Shown here: piece by piece, positions 36,636 to 46,165 of the stretch
Numbering within the stretch: position 1 is the stretch's first letter
How the letters are laid out: the number at the start of each line of letters is the position of its first letter
NCBI RefSeq assembly: GCF_000772105.1
Contig: NZ_CP009354.1
Span: 1,860,001 to 1,924,000 of the forward strand
DNA: 64,000 bases
Direction: 5' to 3'
From: Vibrio tubiashii ATCC 19109
GTDB lineage: Bacteria > Pseudomonadota > Gammaproteobacteria > Enterobacterales > Vibrionaceae
The notes under the pieces: model-generated
What the model was told of the DNA's origin: nothing
The model's database searches: none
Seen by the model: only the letters and a program-made list of their open reading frames with translations
Made by a program: the position numbers and the translations under genes

Positions 36636-38027
36636 CTATAAAGAGTTGAGGAAAGCAATCAGTGCTTCTCTCTCTTTCTGGTTGAACTTCAATACTTTCT
36701 GCTTCGCTACTTCAGCTTCACCGCCATGCCAAAGCACAGCTTCCATTAAATTGCGCGCTCGGCCATCGTGCAAGAAATAGGTGTGATCATTGACTTCTTT
36801 AGTGTAACCAATGCCCCATAGTGGCTGAGTACGCCACTCTTGACCATTTGCTAGATATTCTGGACGGTTATCCGCTAAGCCCGGCCCCATATCGTGCAGC
36901 AACATATCGGTATAAGGGTGAATAGTTTGGTTAGACAATGCAGGTAAACCTTCGCGATTGCCAGTTTTCACATTGGTTTTATGGCAGCTATCACAGCCTA
37001 CTTTAGCGAACAGTTCTTGACCAAGCTTCACTTCTGGTTTGTCGACATTACGACGAATTGGCACAGCTAAGTGCTGAGAATAAAACTCGACAAAATCAAG
37101 AATATTATCGCTGACTTCAGGTGAGCCACCATTAGGGAGATCATCACAGATAGTCTGTTTAGAGGTACAGTTTTCGTTGGGGAACAAGTTACTGGTTAGG
37201 CCCACATCCCCATTAAATGCTGCGGCATTTTGCTGCATTAGGTTTGGTTGTCCCGCTTTCCAGCCAAAACGGCCAATGGCAAAATCATTAGCACGTACAT
37301 CCCAAACAACATTGACCTTGCCTGAAATTCCGTCGCCATTCTTGTCTTGTTCGTCTGCCCAAGCTTTCAATGTTTCATCTGGAATGCTTTCAAGAAGACC
37401 TAAACCTATCATAGGTGGTGCAACGCGAGCCGACATCTGCGTATCCGGATGCATCTCTCCGTAGCCAAGGTTCGTAATCGCTAGGTCAGGTTTACGTAGC
37501 GTGACCACAGTTCCATCAGCAAATGTCACCGGGACATCAGTATAGGAAATTTCGATCGTACCTTCTGGAGTTTGATCTTGCAGTGCAAAATCTTGTAGCT
37601 GACCACCATAGGTCGGCTCAGGAATGACGCCATCTTTGATAAAGGCTTTCTTTTGTTCTGGCGTCATGGCTGGAATGCTTAAACGCACCAACATGGAAAC
37701 CGCGTGGATATCGCCTTCTTCTGGTGGATGTCCGCGACCATCTTTGATATGACAGTTTTGACAACCATTGGTATTAAACAGAGGCCCTAAACCATCACGC
37801 GCATCTGTTGAGGCTGGAGCCTGTACCCAAGGGTTACGGAAGAAGCTGTTACCTACGCTAAAATCCAAACGCTTAGACATAGGTAGGTTTCCAGCAGGAA
37901 GAGAGAAAGCGTTCGCACCCTCTTTTTTGACGGATGTGCCGCCACCCGATTTAACATCATAGGCAATGGCAGAAGAGGCGCTAATAGCGAGAAGGCTTGC
38001 TAGGACAGTTTTCGTGTACAACTTCAT
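36636..38027 (-). CDS. Di-haem oxidoreductase (DUF1111 family)
   Basis: 463-residue periplasmic protein with signal peptide (MKLYTKTVLASLLAISASSA). Two c-type haem motifs are visible, CQNCH near residue 72 and CDSCH in the C-terminal part, with TYFLHDGRARNLMEAVLWHG near the end. The family is usually annotated as a thiol or di-haem oxidoreductase and co-occurs with imelysins. ATG 38027 begins the signal peptide, so the longer frame from 38108 was rejected. Enzymatic activity is unproven. Confidence 0.88.
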   Translation of the reverse strand: MKLYTKTVLASLLAISASSAIAYDVKSGGGTSVKKEGANAFSLPAGNLPMSKRLDFSVGNSFFRNPWVQAPASTDARDGLGPLFNTNGCQNCHIKDGRGHPPEEGDIHAVSMLVRLSIPAMTPEQKKAFIKDGVIPEPTYGGQLQDFALQDQTPEGTIEISYTDVPVTFADGTVVTLRKPDLAITNLGYGEMHPDTQMSARVAPPMIGLGLLESIPDETLKAWADEQDKNGDGISGKVNVVWDVRANDFAIGRFGWKAGQPNLMQQNAAAFNGDVGLTSNLFPNENCTSKQTICDDLPNGGSPEVSDNILDFVEFYSQHLAVPIRRNVDKPEVKLGQELFAKVGCDSCHKTNVKTGNREGLPALSNQTIHPYTDMLLHDMGPGLADNRPEYLANGQEWRTQPLWGIGYTKEVNDHTYFLHDGRARNLMEAVLWHGGEAEVAKQKVLKFNQKEREALIAFLNSL

Positions 38028-38106
38028 ACGAGGACTCTCAAAAAAGGGAATAACCCGACATTTTAAATGGGAATAATTCTCAAAAACACCGCTAATAAGA
38101 AACAGC

Positions 38107-38128
38107 AAAAGGGCTCAATTGAGCCCTT
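38107..38128. terminator. Hairpin between irpA and the di-haem gene
   Basis: Perfect 22-bp palindrome with arms AAAGGGCTCAA / TTGAGCCCTTT. On the minus strand only four Ts follow, so it may act as a partial terminator that makes irpA more abundant than the downstream genes. Confidence 0.65.
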
Positions 38129-38148
38129 TGTTTTTTGTTCGTTCTGGA

Positions 38149-39411
38149 TTAGAACTCGTGGTCAGCTGTATCTGGATTTAAGCTGTTAATACCAACGATT
38201 TTAGCTGCACGCTCAATCTGAGTTGTTTGAGCGACTAAAGACATAATCGTTTCATTCACAAGTGCGTTACCTTGCGTGTTACCCGCTGCGATAAGTTGGT
38301 CGAAGTACTGACCTTTCTTCTCAGCTGAAGTCACAAGTTGGCCTACTTGAGCACGTGTTACATCAAACTGCTTTTGAATCTCTTTTGCCGCTTGCTTGTC
38401 TTTTTGTGCCACAAGATCGTTGATGCTTGGGCCAGAAAGTAGCGTACCATCTTCACGTTTGTAGATACCTGTATAAACGTTGTAGATGCCTTGCTCGTTG
38501 TAGTAGTGAGAGTTATGAGTGTTGTCAGAGAAACAATCGTGCTCATCTTCTGTTGAGTTTGCTTCTAGAGCAACCTTCATACGTTCGCCCGCAAGCTCAC
38601 CTAGAGATAGAGAACCCATGCCAAATAGCATCTTACGAAGACCATTGTCTGCCGATTCGTTTAGAAGATCTTCACGGTAGTTACCTTTAACATCAGAAGA
38701 CCACTGCTTTTCCATCCACTCTAGATCTTGTACTAGAAGCTCTGCTGCCGCTTTAAGGAACTCGCCACGACGGTCACAGTTGTTATTTGTACACTCTGCA
38801 CCAACAACAAAGTCCGTGTACGCACGTTGGCCTGCACCAGCATTAGTACCGTTTAGATCTTGACCCCATAGTAGGAATTCAATCGCGTGGTAACCTGAAG
38901 CAACGTTCGCTTCTGAACCACCCACTTCGTTTAGGTCTGCGATTAGCTCAGGAGTGATTTTCGCAACATCTAGCGTTGAAGCGCCAATGGTTAGCTTTTG
39001 GTTAGCAACGATGTTTGCATTTGCGCCTTCGTTACCAAGTTCATATTGGTAATCTGAAGATACGTAATCAATTAGACCTTCATCTAGAGGCCATGCGTTT
39101 AGTTGGCCTTCCCAATCATCTACGATCGCGTTACCAAAACGGAATACTTCAGACTGTTGGTAAGGAACGCGAGATGCAAGCCATACTTGCTTCACTTGTT
39201 CAAACTTTGCTGCTGTTGGGTTAGCTAGGAATGACTCTACAGATTTATCCAGAGCCTTAGCTGTCGTAAGGGAGTCAGCAAAAACTGCGTGAGCAACATC
39301 AGCATAGTGCTCAACCACTTGTTCTTTGGTTACATTTGCCGCGAAAGCTGAGCCGCTAGCGATAAGTAGTGAAGCTGCTACCGATTGAGCTAATAGAGAT
39401 TTTACATTCAT
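38149..39411 (-). CDS. irpA: Imelysin-family iron-regulated protein IrpA
   Basis: 420-residue periplasmic protein with signal peptide ending ASGSAFA-ANV. The imelysin motif GxHxxE is intact in SGYHAIEFLLWGQDL, and KQVWLASRVPYQQSEVFRFG precedes it. Two imelysin repeats are suggested by helical segments in both halves. IrpA proteins are induced by low iron. A Fur-like box lies 48 bp upstream. First gene of the four-gene cluster. Confidence 0.92.
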   Translation of the reverse strand: MNVKSLLAQSVAASLLIASGSAFAANVTKEQVVEHYADVAHAVFADSLTTAKALDKSVESFLANPTAAKFEQVKQVWLASRVPYQQSEVFRFGNAIVDDWEGQLNAWPLDEGLIDYVSSDYQYELGNEGANANIVANQKLTIGASTLDVAKITPELIADLNEVGGSEANVASGYHAIEFLLWGQDLNGTNAGAGQRAYTDFVVGAECTNNNCDRRGEFLKAAAELLVQDLEWMEKQWSSDVKGNYREDLLNESADNGLRKMLFGMGSLSLGELAGERMKVALEANSTEDEHDCFSDNTHNSHYYNEQGIYNVYTGIYKREDGTLLSGPSINDLVAQKDKQAAKEIQKQFDVTRAQVGQLVTSAEKKGQYFDQLIAAGNTQGNALVNETIMSLVAQTTQIERAAKIVGINSLNPDTADHEF

Positions 39412-39458
39412 TGAAAAAGCATCCTTGTTGAGCTTAATAATTATTCTTTATTATTAGT

Positions 39459-39477
39459 GCTAATTATTCTCATTTGC
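39459..39477. promoter_or_regulatory. Fur-like box upstream of irpA
   Basis: On the minus strand GCAAATGAGAATAATTAGC matches the Fur consensus at 14 of 19 positions, 48 bp upstream of the irpA ATG. Adjacent AATAATAAAGAATAATTATT extends the AT-rich hexamer array. The match agrees with known iron regulation of this family. Confidence 0.65.
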
Positions 39478-39524
39478 ACTATTAGTTCCGAATAATACAA
39501 ACTTACAATTTTTTTGCAAGCAGG

Positions 39525-39555
39525 AAACAAAAAAGCCTCACAAAAGTGAGGCTTT
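39525..39555 (-). terminator. Terminator for ribA
   Basis: Hairpin with arms AAAGCCTCAC / GTGAGGCTTT, followed on the minus strand by a six-T run. It lies 25 bp after the ribA stop. Confidence 0.85.
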
Positions 39556-39579
39556 TATCAACATAGATAGCTCAATGGC

Positions 39580-40227
39580 TTACACGTCAAGATTATGCTT
39601 TCCGTGTGATATTTTCGCTTTAAGGTAGTTCTCGTTGCCATCTTTGACGTGGGCTAGAGTATTGACAACCTCTTCAATCTGTATGCCGTGTTCTTTAAGG
39701 TCGCGAATCTTTTTCGGGTTATTTGTTACTAAGCGAATCTTATCGACACCTAAGGCTTTTAACATCTGCGCCGCTTCCGTGAAGTCACGCAGATCATCGC
39801 CAAAACCTAGATGGTTGTTCGCTTCATAAGTGTTCATACCTTCACTTTGCAGCTTGTAGGCGTCAATCTTGTTATAAAGACCAATGCCGCGACCTTCTTG
39901 TCGTAGGTACAAAATGATACCGCCAGATTCACCCATACGATTGATAGTTTCATCTAGCTGCTCGCCACAATCACAACGAGATGAGTGGAACACATCCCCA
40001 GTGAGACATTCAGAATGCATGCGGACAAGTGGTGTCGCTTGGGTTTGATCCGCTTGTTTGAAGATAACGGCAACATGCTCTTTATCAGTCTTCAAACCGT
40101 GAAAGGAAAGTAGCTCCGCATCAATGTTACTCTTTGTACCTACTTTGAAGTCGACTCTGGCTCTTACTTCCGCCATATTTTTACTCACTTGAATCTCTGT
40201 CTTTATTATATCTGTCGCTGCATTCAT
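39580..40227 (-). CDS. ribA: GTP cyclohydrolase II
   Basis: First enzyme of riboflavin synthesis; opens GTP to the diaminopyrimidine precursor. The zinc cysteines are present in [15 protein letters not shown], with [13 protein letters not shown] and [16 protein letters not shown] as catalytic segments and LVTNNPKKI near the C-terminus. ATG 40227 after GGAGCATTTT gives 215 residues; ATG 40176 would give 198 but lacks a clear ribosome-binding site. It is a stand-alone RibA, not fused to RibB. A strong Zur-like palindrome lies 64 bp upstream. Confidence 0.94.
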   Translation of the reverse strand: MNAATDIIKTEIQVSKNMAEVRARVDFKVGTKSNIDAELLSFHGLKTDKEHVAVIFKQADQTQATPLVRMHSECLTGDVFHSSRCDCGEQLDETINRMGESGGIILYLRQEGRGIGLYNKIDAYKLQSEGMNTYEANNHLGFGDDLRDFTEAAQMLKALGVDKIRLVTNNPKKIRDLKEHGIQIEEVVNTLAHVKDGNENYLKAKISHGKHNLDV

Positions 40228-40290
40228 AAAATGCTCCGCTATGAACTTAACTATGGGGACTATTACTCATCTTTTCAATGATTAGATCAC

Positions 40291-40313
40291 AAAATGTTAT
40301 AATATAACATTTT
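40291..40313. promoter_or_regulatory. Zur-like box upstream of ribA
   Basis: A perfect 23-bp palindrome: arms AAAATGTTATA and TATAACATTTT around one central base. It matches the gammaproteobacterial Zur operator (GAAATGTTATA-N-TATAACATTTC) at all but the outermost positions. It lies between ribA and the terminator of the preceding small gene, so ribA is the only close target. Confidence 0.75.
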
Positions 40314-40324
40314 AACACCGAGGC

Positions 40325-40358
40325 AATAAAAAACCTCGATAACTTAATTATCGAGGTT
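40325..40358 (-). terminator. Terminator of the 57-residue gene
   Basis: Hairpin with arms AACCTCGATAA / TTATCGAGGTT, followed on the minus strand by TTTTTTATTG, 30 bp after the small gene's stop. Confidence 0.85.
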
Positions 40359-40387
40359 ACTGAATCTTATCTTACTAGGTTAAGCAT

Positions 40388-40561
40388 TTAGTCTTGTTGG
40401 TTTTTCCATACGGAAAGTGCTATCCAACATGCTTCCAGTTCTCTTAATTCTTCATCAGTCAGTAATGACAAAGTTGGCTTTGTTTGCGGAAGTGCGTACG
40501 CCTGCACGGCGCTGAGATGTGCATAAAAATCATCACGAAGTTGAGATACGTTTAAAGCCAC
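40388..40561 (-). CDS. Small hypothetical protein (57 residues, GTG start)
   Basis: A GTG-initiated frame beginning MALNVSQLRDDFYAHLSAVQ and ending SVWKNQQD. It is preceded by AGGGAAAAGC as ribosome-binding site and followed by a strong terminator. Composition is ordinary for a soluble helical protein (LTDEELRELEACWIALS). Family not recognised. The signals on both sides make it a likely real gene, although short. Confidence 0.65.
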   Translation of the reverse strand: MALNVSQLRDDFYAHLSAVQAYALPQTKPTLSLLTDEELRELEACWIALSVWKNQQD

Positions 40562-40739
40562 TGCTTTTCCCTAAGACTCTAGTGTTTTAAAAAGTAAGTG
40601 TTAGAAGCATTTGTCAAACCAATGATAACAAAATACACATTTGTCGCAAAAAATAGACAAATTATTGGGCTAAAAATCACATAATTACTGTGGTTTTAAT
40701 CTTTACTTTTCTTAAAGTTAGCTTGATCAAGTTGATCTT

Positions 40740-41699
40740 TTAGAACAGTTCTACGTCATTTTCTCCGTTATCATATCGATCTAGACATTCTGCATCGAAG
40801 AAGTGCACTTGATTTCTTCCATGCTCTTTAACGTAGTAGAGCGCACTGTCTGCGTGATCTAGTATCGTCGGCAAGTACTCATGAGGTGTAATACCGCAAA
40901 CTCCACAGCTAAAGGTTAGGTTGTTAATTTGAGGAAATCTGAAGGATTCTATATGACGACGAAATCCCTCAAGTGTTGCTCTGCACTCCTCAATGCTTTG
41001 TTGAGGTAACAAGACAACAAACTCTTCACCACCATAACGGAACAACTGTTCGTGTCCGATAAAGTAGTTACTCATTTGCTGAGCAAACATCAATAATATT
41101 TCGTCTCCGATCATATGGCCAAAACGATCATTCACTTGCTTAAAATGGTCCAGATCAATGATGGAAACCCAAGCAGTAATTTCTACTGGAGTGTCAGGCA
41201 TAACGTTAAAACAGCGCGCTAGGCGCTCTTCTAGTGTCTTGCGATTCAACAATCCCGTCAGTTTGTCTCGCTCACTATCGTGTAACACTGCCAAATAATT
41301 ACGATAGATTTTCGCAAACCCATCAATCAATAACGCGTAGCTGCTTGGGCACTCTTGAAGAATTACGGTTAGTTCCGCTGAGCTATCTTCGGAGACGGGA
41401 ATGGGATGTGTCGATACATATCGACCTTTTTCATCGACAGATGTTGTGGCATTGTCGTTTAGGTGAGCACGATGACCACTATAGGCAGAGATAGAATCGT
41501 AGATCCAATCAAACTCTTTTTGCTCCGGTGAGCGTGTTATCTTTGCAACGGTCTTAGCGGTATTATTGATAAAGTAAGTTAGTTCAATCGATTGGGCGGG
41601 AGTCATTTCTGCGAGTGTGGCAACAAGACAATGGCCTAAAGATACAGAGTTCCTCTGCTCAGTAATTTCTACAACGGATTGGATTATTTTGTCTTCCAT
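40740..41699 (-). CDS. Diguanylate cyclase (GGDEF domain)
   Basis: 319-residue cytoplasmic protein. The first 150 residues form an unrecognised sensor region, and the C-terminal half is a GGDEF domain (DKLTGLLNRKTLEERL, then the active-site motif RYGGEEFVVLLP). GGEEF is an active variant, so c-di-GMP synthesis is expected. The RxxD inhibitory site upstream is absent (IGHE in its place), so product inhibition is unlikely. No membrane segment. Confidence 0.92.
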   Translation of the reverse strand: MEDKIIQSVVEITEQRNSVSLGHCLVATLAEMTPAQSIELTYFINNTAKTVAKITRSPEQKEFDWIYDSISAYSGHRAHLNDNATTSVDEKGRYVSTHPIPVSEDSSAELTVILQECPSSYALLIDGFAKIYRNYLAVLHDSERDKLTGLLNRKTLEERLARCFNVMPDTPVEITAWVSIIDLDHFKQVNDRFGHMIGDEILLMFAQQMSNYFIGHEQLFRYGGEEFVVLLPQQSIEECRATLEGFRRHIESFRFPQINNLTFSCGVCGITPHEYLPTILDHADSALYYVKEHGRNQVHFFDAECLDRYDNGENDVELF

Positions 41700-41769
41700 G
41701 ACTTATCCCGTCTCATCACGTTCATAACGAAAGTATAGACAGCAAGGTCAAATATGATACAGATCTCAT

Positions 41770-41793
41770 AAAAAAGAGCGGCAATGCCGCTCT
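41770..41793 (-). terminator. Terminator at the end of the tyrR operon
   Basis: Hairpin with arms AGAGCGGC / GCCGCTCT. On the minus strand it is followed by six Ts, 16 bp after the DUF2947 stop. Confidence 0.85.
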
Positions 41794-41808
41794 CTAATAT
41801 TCTAAAAG

Positions 41809-42282
41809 TTAGTTTCTAAAGCCCAGCTTGACCGTACCTTTTGTATCAAACCACAGCGCTTCTTTTCGGCGACGCCCGATTAAGATCGGGCCATCATCGT
41901 AGAATAAGAAGTTTTTCCAATGCTTTTTAAACACAGACCATTTCGTTTCGATGACGTTGTACTTTTCGTAGCAAAAATACACGGTCACATCATCTTGCCA
42001 ATCAATAAACTCTGTCAGCTCAAGCGGCATTGCTTCATCGTCCGCTTCCCAAGCTGCCATCCAGTCAATTTCCTGTTTCCAGTTAGACTCTTTCATTGGC
42101 CAATCACTCGAACTTAAACGATCGGCGTCCGGGCTTTGCGCACTAATGTTCTCTTTCCACAATTGAGATGCACGTGCCTGTGTCATTGGCTTAATTGCCG
42201 CCAAATCCTCCTCTGGCACTGGCATAGATTGATGGGTGAAAATCCATTTTCTTTGGTATTCATCCAAAGTTAGGTAAGACAT
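41809..42282 (-). CDS. DUF2947 family protein
   Basis: 157-residue soluble protein, tryptophan-rich (ten or so W), starting MSYLTLDEYQRKWIFTHQSM and containing DDVTVYFCYEKYNVIETKW and DDGPILIGRRRKEALWFD. It fits the DUF2947 family of Vibrio and Shewanella as I recall it. Function unknown. It starts 19 bp after the HD hydrolase gene in the tyrR-led operon. Confidence 0.75.
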   Translation of the reverse strand: MSYLTLDEYQRKWIFTHQSMPVPEEDLAAIKPMTQARASQLWKENISAQSPDADRLSSSDWPMKESNWKQEIDWMAAWEADDEAMPLELTEFIDWQDDVTVYFCYEKYNVIETKWSVFKKHWKNFLFYDDGPILIGRRRKEALWFDTKGTVKLGFRN

Positions 42283-42301
42283 TAATTTTCCTCTTAAAGC
42301 A

Positions 42302-42889
42302 TTACGCTTTTAGCCAACCTTTATTTGTGGCGTCGTCGATAATTTGTTTCGCTTTGTCCCACAGTGCCTGCGAGCCAAATTCAATCTTTTGATTAATGGT
42401 CAAAGCTTGGTGCCTTGTGACGCCATGCTCTTGCCAGCTTTGCCCCTGATTGTGGTAGTTGAGCAACATAGGAATAATTCTATCCAAGGCTTTAGCAAAC
42501 TTTGCATCGGCGGATTGCGCGGATTCAAACTCTAACCACAATTGTAACAGCGATTGCCCTTGCTCTTCAGGTAACATGCCAAACAGACGGTGAGCGGCAT
42601 CGAGTTCTTTTTGCTCTTGTTCAGCGGTTGCGGCAACATCATAAACAAAGGTATCACCTGCATCAATTTCTACAACGTCGTGGAGAAGCAGCATCTTCAC
42701 AACCCGGGCGATATCAACGGGCTCATTAGCATGCTCTTCCATTAATATTGCCATTAAAGCAACATGCCAACTGTGCTCTGCACTATTTTCTAAACGTCCT
42801 TCGGCACTTTTTACCCGCGTACGTCTTAACACCGATTTGAGTTGATCAAGCTCCATAAGTAGCGCTAGCTGCTTTTCTAATCTGTCCAC
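42302..42889 (-). CDS. HD-domain hydrolase, YfbR-like 5'-nucleotidase family
   Basis: 195 residues with an HD metal site: H in SAEHSWHVALMA and the HD pair in LLLHDVVEIDAGD. This matches the YfbR/HDDC2 group, which removes phosphate from deoxynucleoside 5'-monophosphates. Only 2 bp separate it from the GNAT gene upstream. Confidence 0.85.
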   Translation of the reverse strand: MDRLEKQLALLMELDQLKSVLRRTRVKSAEGRLENSAEHSWHVALMAILMEEHANEPVDIARVVKMLLLHDVVEIDAGDTFVYDVAATAEQEQKELDAAHRLFGMLPEEQGQSLLQLWLEFESAQSADAKFAKALDRIIPMLLNYHNQGQSWQEHGVTRHQALTINQKIEFGSQALWDKAKQIIDDATNKGWLKA

Positions 42890-42891
42890 GG

Positions 42892-43470
42892 TTAAGCGTC
42901 CTTCCAGTTTGGGTTGATGAGCGACGTAAGATTATGATCTTCCCATTTTCCATTGATAAGTAAGTAATCTTTAGCAAAGCCGTCTTTGGTAAAACCGACG
43001 CGTTCAAGAACAGCTTCACTACGATGGTTGCGCGGCATATAACTGGCCATTACTCGATGAATATTCTGCACCTTAAACATGTAGTTCACAGCAAGCTTAA
43101 GAGCACGTGTCATCGCTCCCCTGCCTTGCGCATTCGCAGCCAACGAGTAGCCAACGTTACAAGCATGAAAGGGAAAACGGGAGATGTTGCTAAACGACAC
43201 CGTCCCCAACATTTCATTGCTCTCTTTGTCGATGATCAACAGATAGTAACCAAGTCCCATTCTGTGTAGCTCATTGAGCTTAATCAGTTTCTGTGTCCAG
43301 CCTGATAACGTAAAAAAGCCCTCTTCACGCTTTGGTTCCCACTCTTTAAGGTGCTGTCGGTTAGCAATAAAATACTCAGAGATTAAGTAACCATCAGTTG
43401 GCTCCGCAGTGCGAAGTACAATGTCGTCATCCACTTCATAAACTGACGTGGGAGTGCTAATTCTTTCCAT
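42892..43470 (-). CDS. GNAT acetyltransferase, RimJ/RimL type
   Basis: 192-residue GNAT protein with IVLRTAEPTDGYLISEYF at the N-terminus, acetyl-CoA loop in AANAQGRGAMTRALKLAV and NHRSEAVLERVGFTKDG. The RimJ/RimL group acetylates ribosomal or other protein N-termini. Its ATG directly follows the tyrR stop with no gap, so it is cotranscribed with tyrR. Confidence 0.88.
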   Translation of the reverse strand: MERISTPTSVYEVDDDIVLRTAEPTDGYLISEYFIANRQHLKEWEPKREEGFFTLSGWTQKLIKLNELHRMGLGYYLLIIDKESNEMLGTVSFSNISRFPFHACNVGYSLAANAQGRGAMTRALKLAVNYMFKVQNIHRVMASYMPRNHRSEAVLERVGFTKDGFAKDYLLINGKWEDHNLTSLINPNWKDA

Positions 43471-45015
43471 TTAGTTTCTTCTAATTCCATATTCACGCAG
43501 CTTATTCGCCACAGATGTGTGAGACACGTTAAGGCGCTTAGCTAACTTTCGACTTGATGGGAAAGATTGATAAAGACGTTCGAGTATCTGAGATTCGTAC
43601 TCTTTCATGATTTCGTCTAACGAACCGTCTAAATTCAAAGTTGGTGCATTTGAAGGTGCACTTTCAAGTTGCGGTAAGTGGAACAAATCCGCGGTCAGGG
43701 TATCGGATTCAACTTCTGTTAACGCGCGCAGCACCATGTTCTCTAACTGACGCATGTTACCCGGCCACTGATAGCTCACCAACTGATCAACCAAAGTCTC
43801 ATCAATGGAAGGTTTATTGATGCCAAGCTGCTTAACGTACTTCGCCACAAACAATTCCAGTAGCGGCGCTATGTCATTCGAACGCTCTCTTAACGGTGGA
43901 ATTAACAAGGTCAGTACGTTTAGGCGGTAGAACAGGTCTTCACGGAACGAACCTGATTCGGCTAAATCCGCTAACTGATGACGTGTTGACGCAATGACGC
44001 GCACATCAACATGAATTTCATCTTCTTCACCCACACGGCGGAACGTGCCGTCTTGTAGTAGACGAAGTAACTTGATTTGCAGGTGCGGGCTCATCTCACC
44101 GATTTCATCGAGAAATACCGTTCCCCCATTCGCCTGTTCAAAGATCCCTTTGTGGCCTTGCTCATGGTTAAATGAGCCTGGCGCGTGACCAAACAACTCG
44201 GTTTCAGCAACACCATCTGGCATTGAAGCACAGCTCAATACTAGGAAAGGATTCGCAGCTCGATGGGAACGGTTGTGACACGCTCTAGCGAGCATCTCTT
44301 TGCCTGTCCCAGTTTCACCTTGAATTAGCAGAGGCTGATCAAGCATAGAAAGTTTCTTCGCTTGACTGATCAGTGCTTTGTGACGGTTAGAGACGCCAAC
44401 AAAATGTTCAAACCCAAGGTTATTGTGTAGAGGAAGCGAGTCGTCAAACAGCGGTTTTTCTTGAGTAGAGCGAATAATCATTACCGCACTTGCTAGCACA
44501 GACTCATTGGTCTCATCCGAAATGTATACCGGCATGATTTCCATCGTGTAATCTAGCCCACTGATCACGATCTCTTCTCTTTGACGCGCGATATTGCCTT
44601 CAGCCCACTTTGCAAAATTGAAATTAGGCAATAAATTGGTGATGAGGTGACCAATCATTTCGCTTTCTTCGCAACCAAACAGCGACAGTGCTGCATGGTT
44701 TGCCATATCAACATTACCTTTTAGGTCAATGGCTAATACTGGCTCTGGAAGGTTATTAAGAAGAGAGATCAGTTCATTATTGTGACGTTCAATTGGCATG
44801 AACTGGATCTTGCGAACGTCTTTAACACCCGAAATACGGCGAATCTCTGCCATCAATTCACTAAAAGTATCGAAATCAATATCAGGGCAGTTTAAGTAGA
44901 TAATCCCAGAGACATCAATTTCGATGCCTCGAAGATCAAGGTTTTTAGAAGCAAGAATATCGAGTAACTCACGAGTCAGACCAAGTCTGTCTTCACAGAT
45001 AACTTCAAGACGCAC
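43471..45015 (-). CDS. tyrR: TyrR aromatic amino acid regulator
   Basis: 514-residue regulator of aromatic amino acid synthesis and uptake. Order: ACT domain (1-75), PAS (about 80-190), sigma54-type AAA+ domain with Walker A GETGTGKE and [12 protein letters not shown], and C-terminal helix-turn-helix ([20 protein letters not shown]). The GAFTGA loop needed to contact sigma54 is replaced by GSFNHE, as in E. coli TyrR, which works with sigma70. It could control the tyrosine-type permease at 61-62 kb. Confidence 0.95.
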   Translation of the reverse strand: MRLEVICEDRLGLTRELLDILASKNLDLRGIEIDVSGIIYLNCPDIDFDTFSELMAEIRRISGVKDVRKIQFMPIERHNNELISLLNNLPEPVLAIDLKGNVDMANHAALSLFGCEESEMIGHLITNLLPNFNFAKWAEGNIARQREEIVISGLDYTMEIMPVYISDETNESVLASAVMIIRSTQEKPLFDDSLPLHNNLGFEHFVGVSNRHKALISQAKKLSMLDQPLLIQGETGTGKEMLARACHNRSHRAANPFLVLSCASMPDGVAETELFGHAPGSFNHEQGHKGIFEQANGGTVFLDEIGEMSPHLQIKLLRLLQDGTFRRVGEEDEIHVDVRVIASTRHQLADLAESGSFREDLFYRLNVLTLLIPPLRERSNDIAPLLELFVAKYVKQLGINKPSIDETLVDQLVSYQWPGNMRQLENMVLRALTEVESDTLTADLFHLPQLESAPSNAPTLNLDGSLDEIMKEYESQILERLYQSFPSSRKLAKRLNVSHTSVANKLREYGIRRN

Positions 45016-45115
45016 GGATAAGTCCTTAAATAAGGTGTCACGAAAAGTTGACAGTAGTTTCCCTTAAGCCTAGATCCTCGTCAAGTAAACAGATATTACC
45101 TGCTTCACATTCGCA

Positions 45116-46165
45116 CTATTTGATTGTTATTGCGGCGACTTTTTCTACAATCCTCTTGCGTATTGCCCCCAGTTTAACTTGTCTCTCTTTATGCCAAGGA
45201 GTTGGGCGAAGCAGTGCCATTGCCTTTAGACCTAACCTCGCAGTCAAAATACCTACACCTAACCCCTGCCCTGCACGAGCTGAAACCTTTCCAGCCAGAT
45301 CCATAGACATCAGATCCATACTGGCATCAACCGCAAGTTCGCTCGCACCAGCGGCCGCCATATTGACCAATGTTGCTTTAAATAACTTCAGGCGCGACCA
45401 ATAACCGAGTTCTACTCCGTACACCTCGGCTAAATTGTCGATCATTTTGAAATTTCGCCAAGCAACTAGCATCATGTCAGCCACTGCAAGTGGGCTAATG
45501 GCGACCAGAGCAGCGGATTCCGTTGCATGTTGAGAAACGATTTTTGTTGCGACTTTATCTTGCTCAGCAACAACCATAGCGTCATACATATCGAGGATTT
45601 CTGCGTCGCTGTGTGACGTATTGATACTGTTCACCCAACGGTCATAGCTCGGTGATTCTCGCTTAATACCAGACTGCTTTGCTACCGATTCACAAAAAGC
45701 TTTGCCTTGCCCTACACTGTCTGAATGGATGAGCGCTTCACTTTGTTCCTGAACACTGAAGTGATTACGGAGCCTGCGTAGTTTGAACAATTCTTTGCCA
45801 ATCGCACCAACACCAAGTAATGAAACCGTCGCGATAAAACCTGACCAACCCAAGGCGAGCCAGTCTGCGGTTTGAACCGCCGTAACAACGTTGTCTACTG
45901 CTTGCCAACCGACCAAACCCGCAAATGTACCGACCAGAGTTGTCGCTAGCCATTTAGAACCTGATTTTGGTCTTATGACCTGCTCTAGCTCAGCTTCTGC
46001 AGCGGTATCTTCCTGCTCATTATCGATTTCAACAGGCATGAATTGCTCGGACTGCTGAAAGTGCATATGTGCCGTTAGATCCGGTTGTACGTCTTCTTGC
46101 TCGCTGTGCAAAGCATCATCGAAGACCTGCTTTTGTTTAAACTGCGCTTTATCACTGTTTGTCAT
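45116..46165 (-). CDS. ycjF: YcjF family inner-membrane protein (UPF0283)
   Basis: 349-residue protein with two membrane helices near residues 70-115 ([19 protein letters not shown] and the next segment) and a helical C-terminal domain ([36 protein letters not shown]). It overlaps ycjX by 4 bp (ATGA). In E. coli ycjX, ycjF and tyrR are also neighbours. Function is unclear; ycjX-ycjF are stress-responsive in enterobacteria. Confidence 0.9.
   Translation of the reverse strand: MTNSDKAQFKQKQVFDDALHSEQEDVQPDLTAHMHFQQSEQFMPVEIDNEQEDTAAEAELEQVIRPKSGSKWLATTLVGTFAGLVGWQAVDNVVTAVQTADWLALGWSGFIATVSLLGVGAIGKELFKLRRLRNHFSVQEQSEALIHSDSVGQGKAFCESVAKQSGIKRESPSYDRWVNSINTSHSDAEILDMYDAMVVAEQDKVATKIVSQHATESAALVAISPLAVADMMLVAWRNFKMIDNLAEVYGVELGYWSRLKLFKATLVNMAAAGASELAVDASMDLMSMDLAGKVSARAGQGLGVGILTARLGLKAMALLRPTPWHKERQVKLGAIRKRIVEKVAAITIK

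Noticed and set aside
45048..45404. 118-residue plus-strand frame
   Set aside because: Mostly antisense to ycjF, with composition that mirrors the real gene; no start signals.
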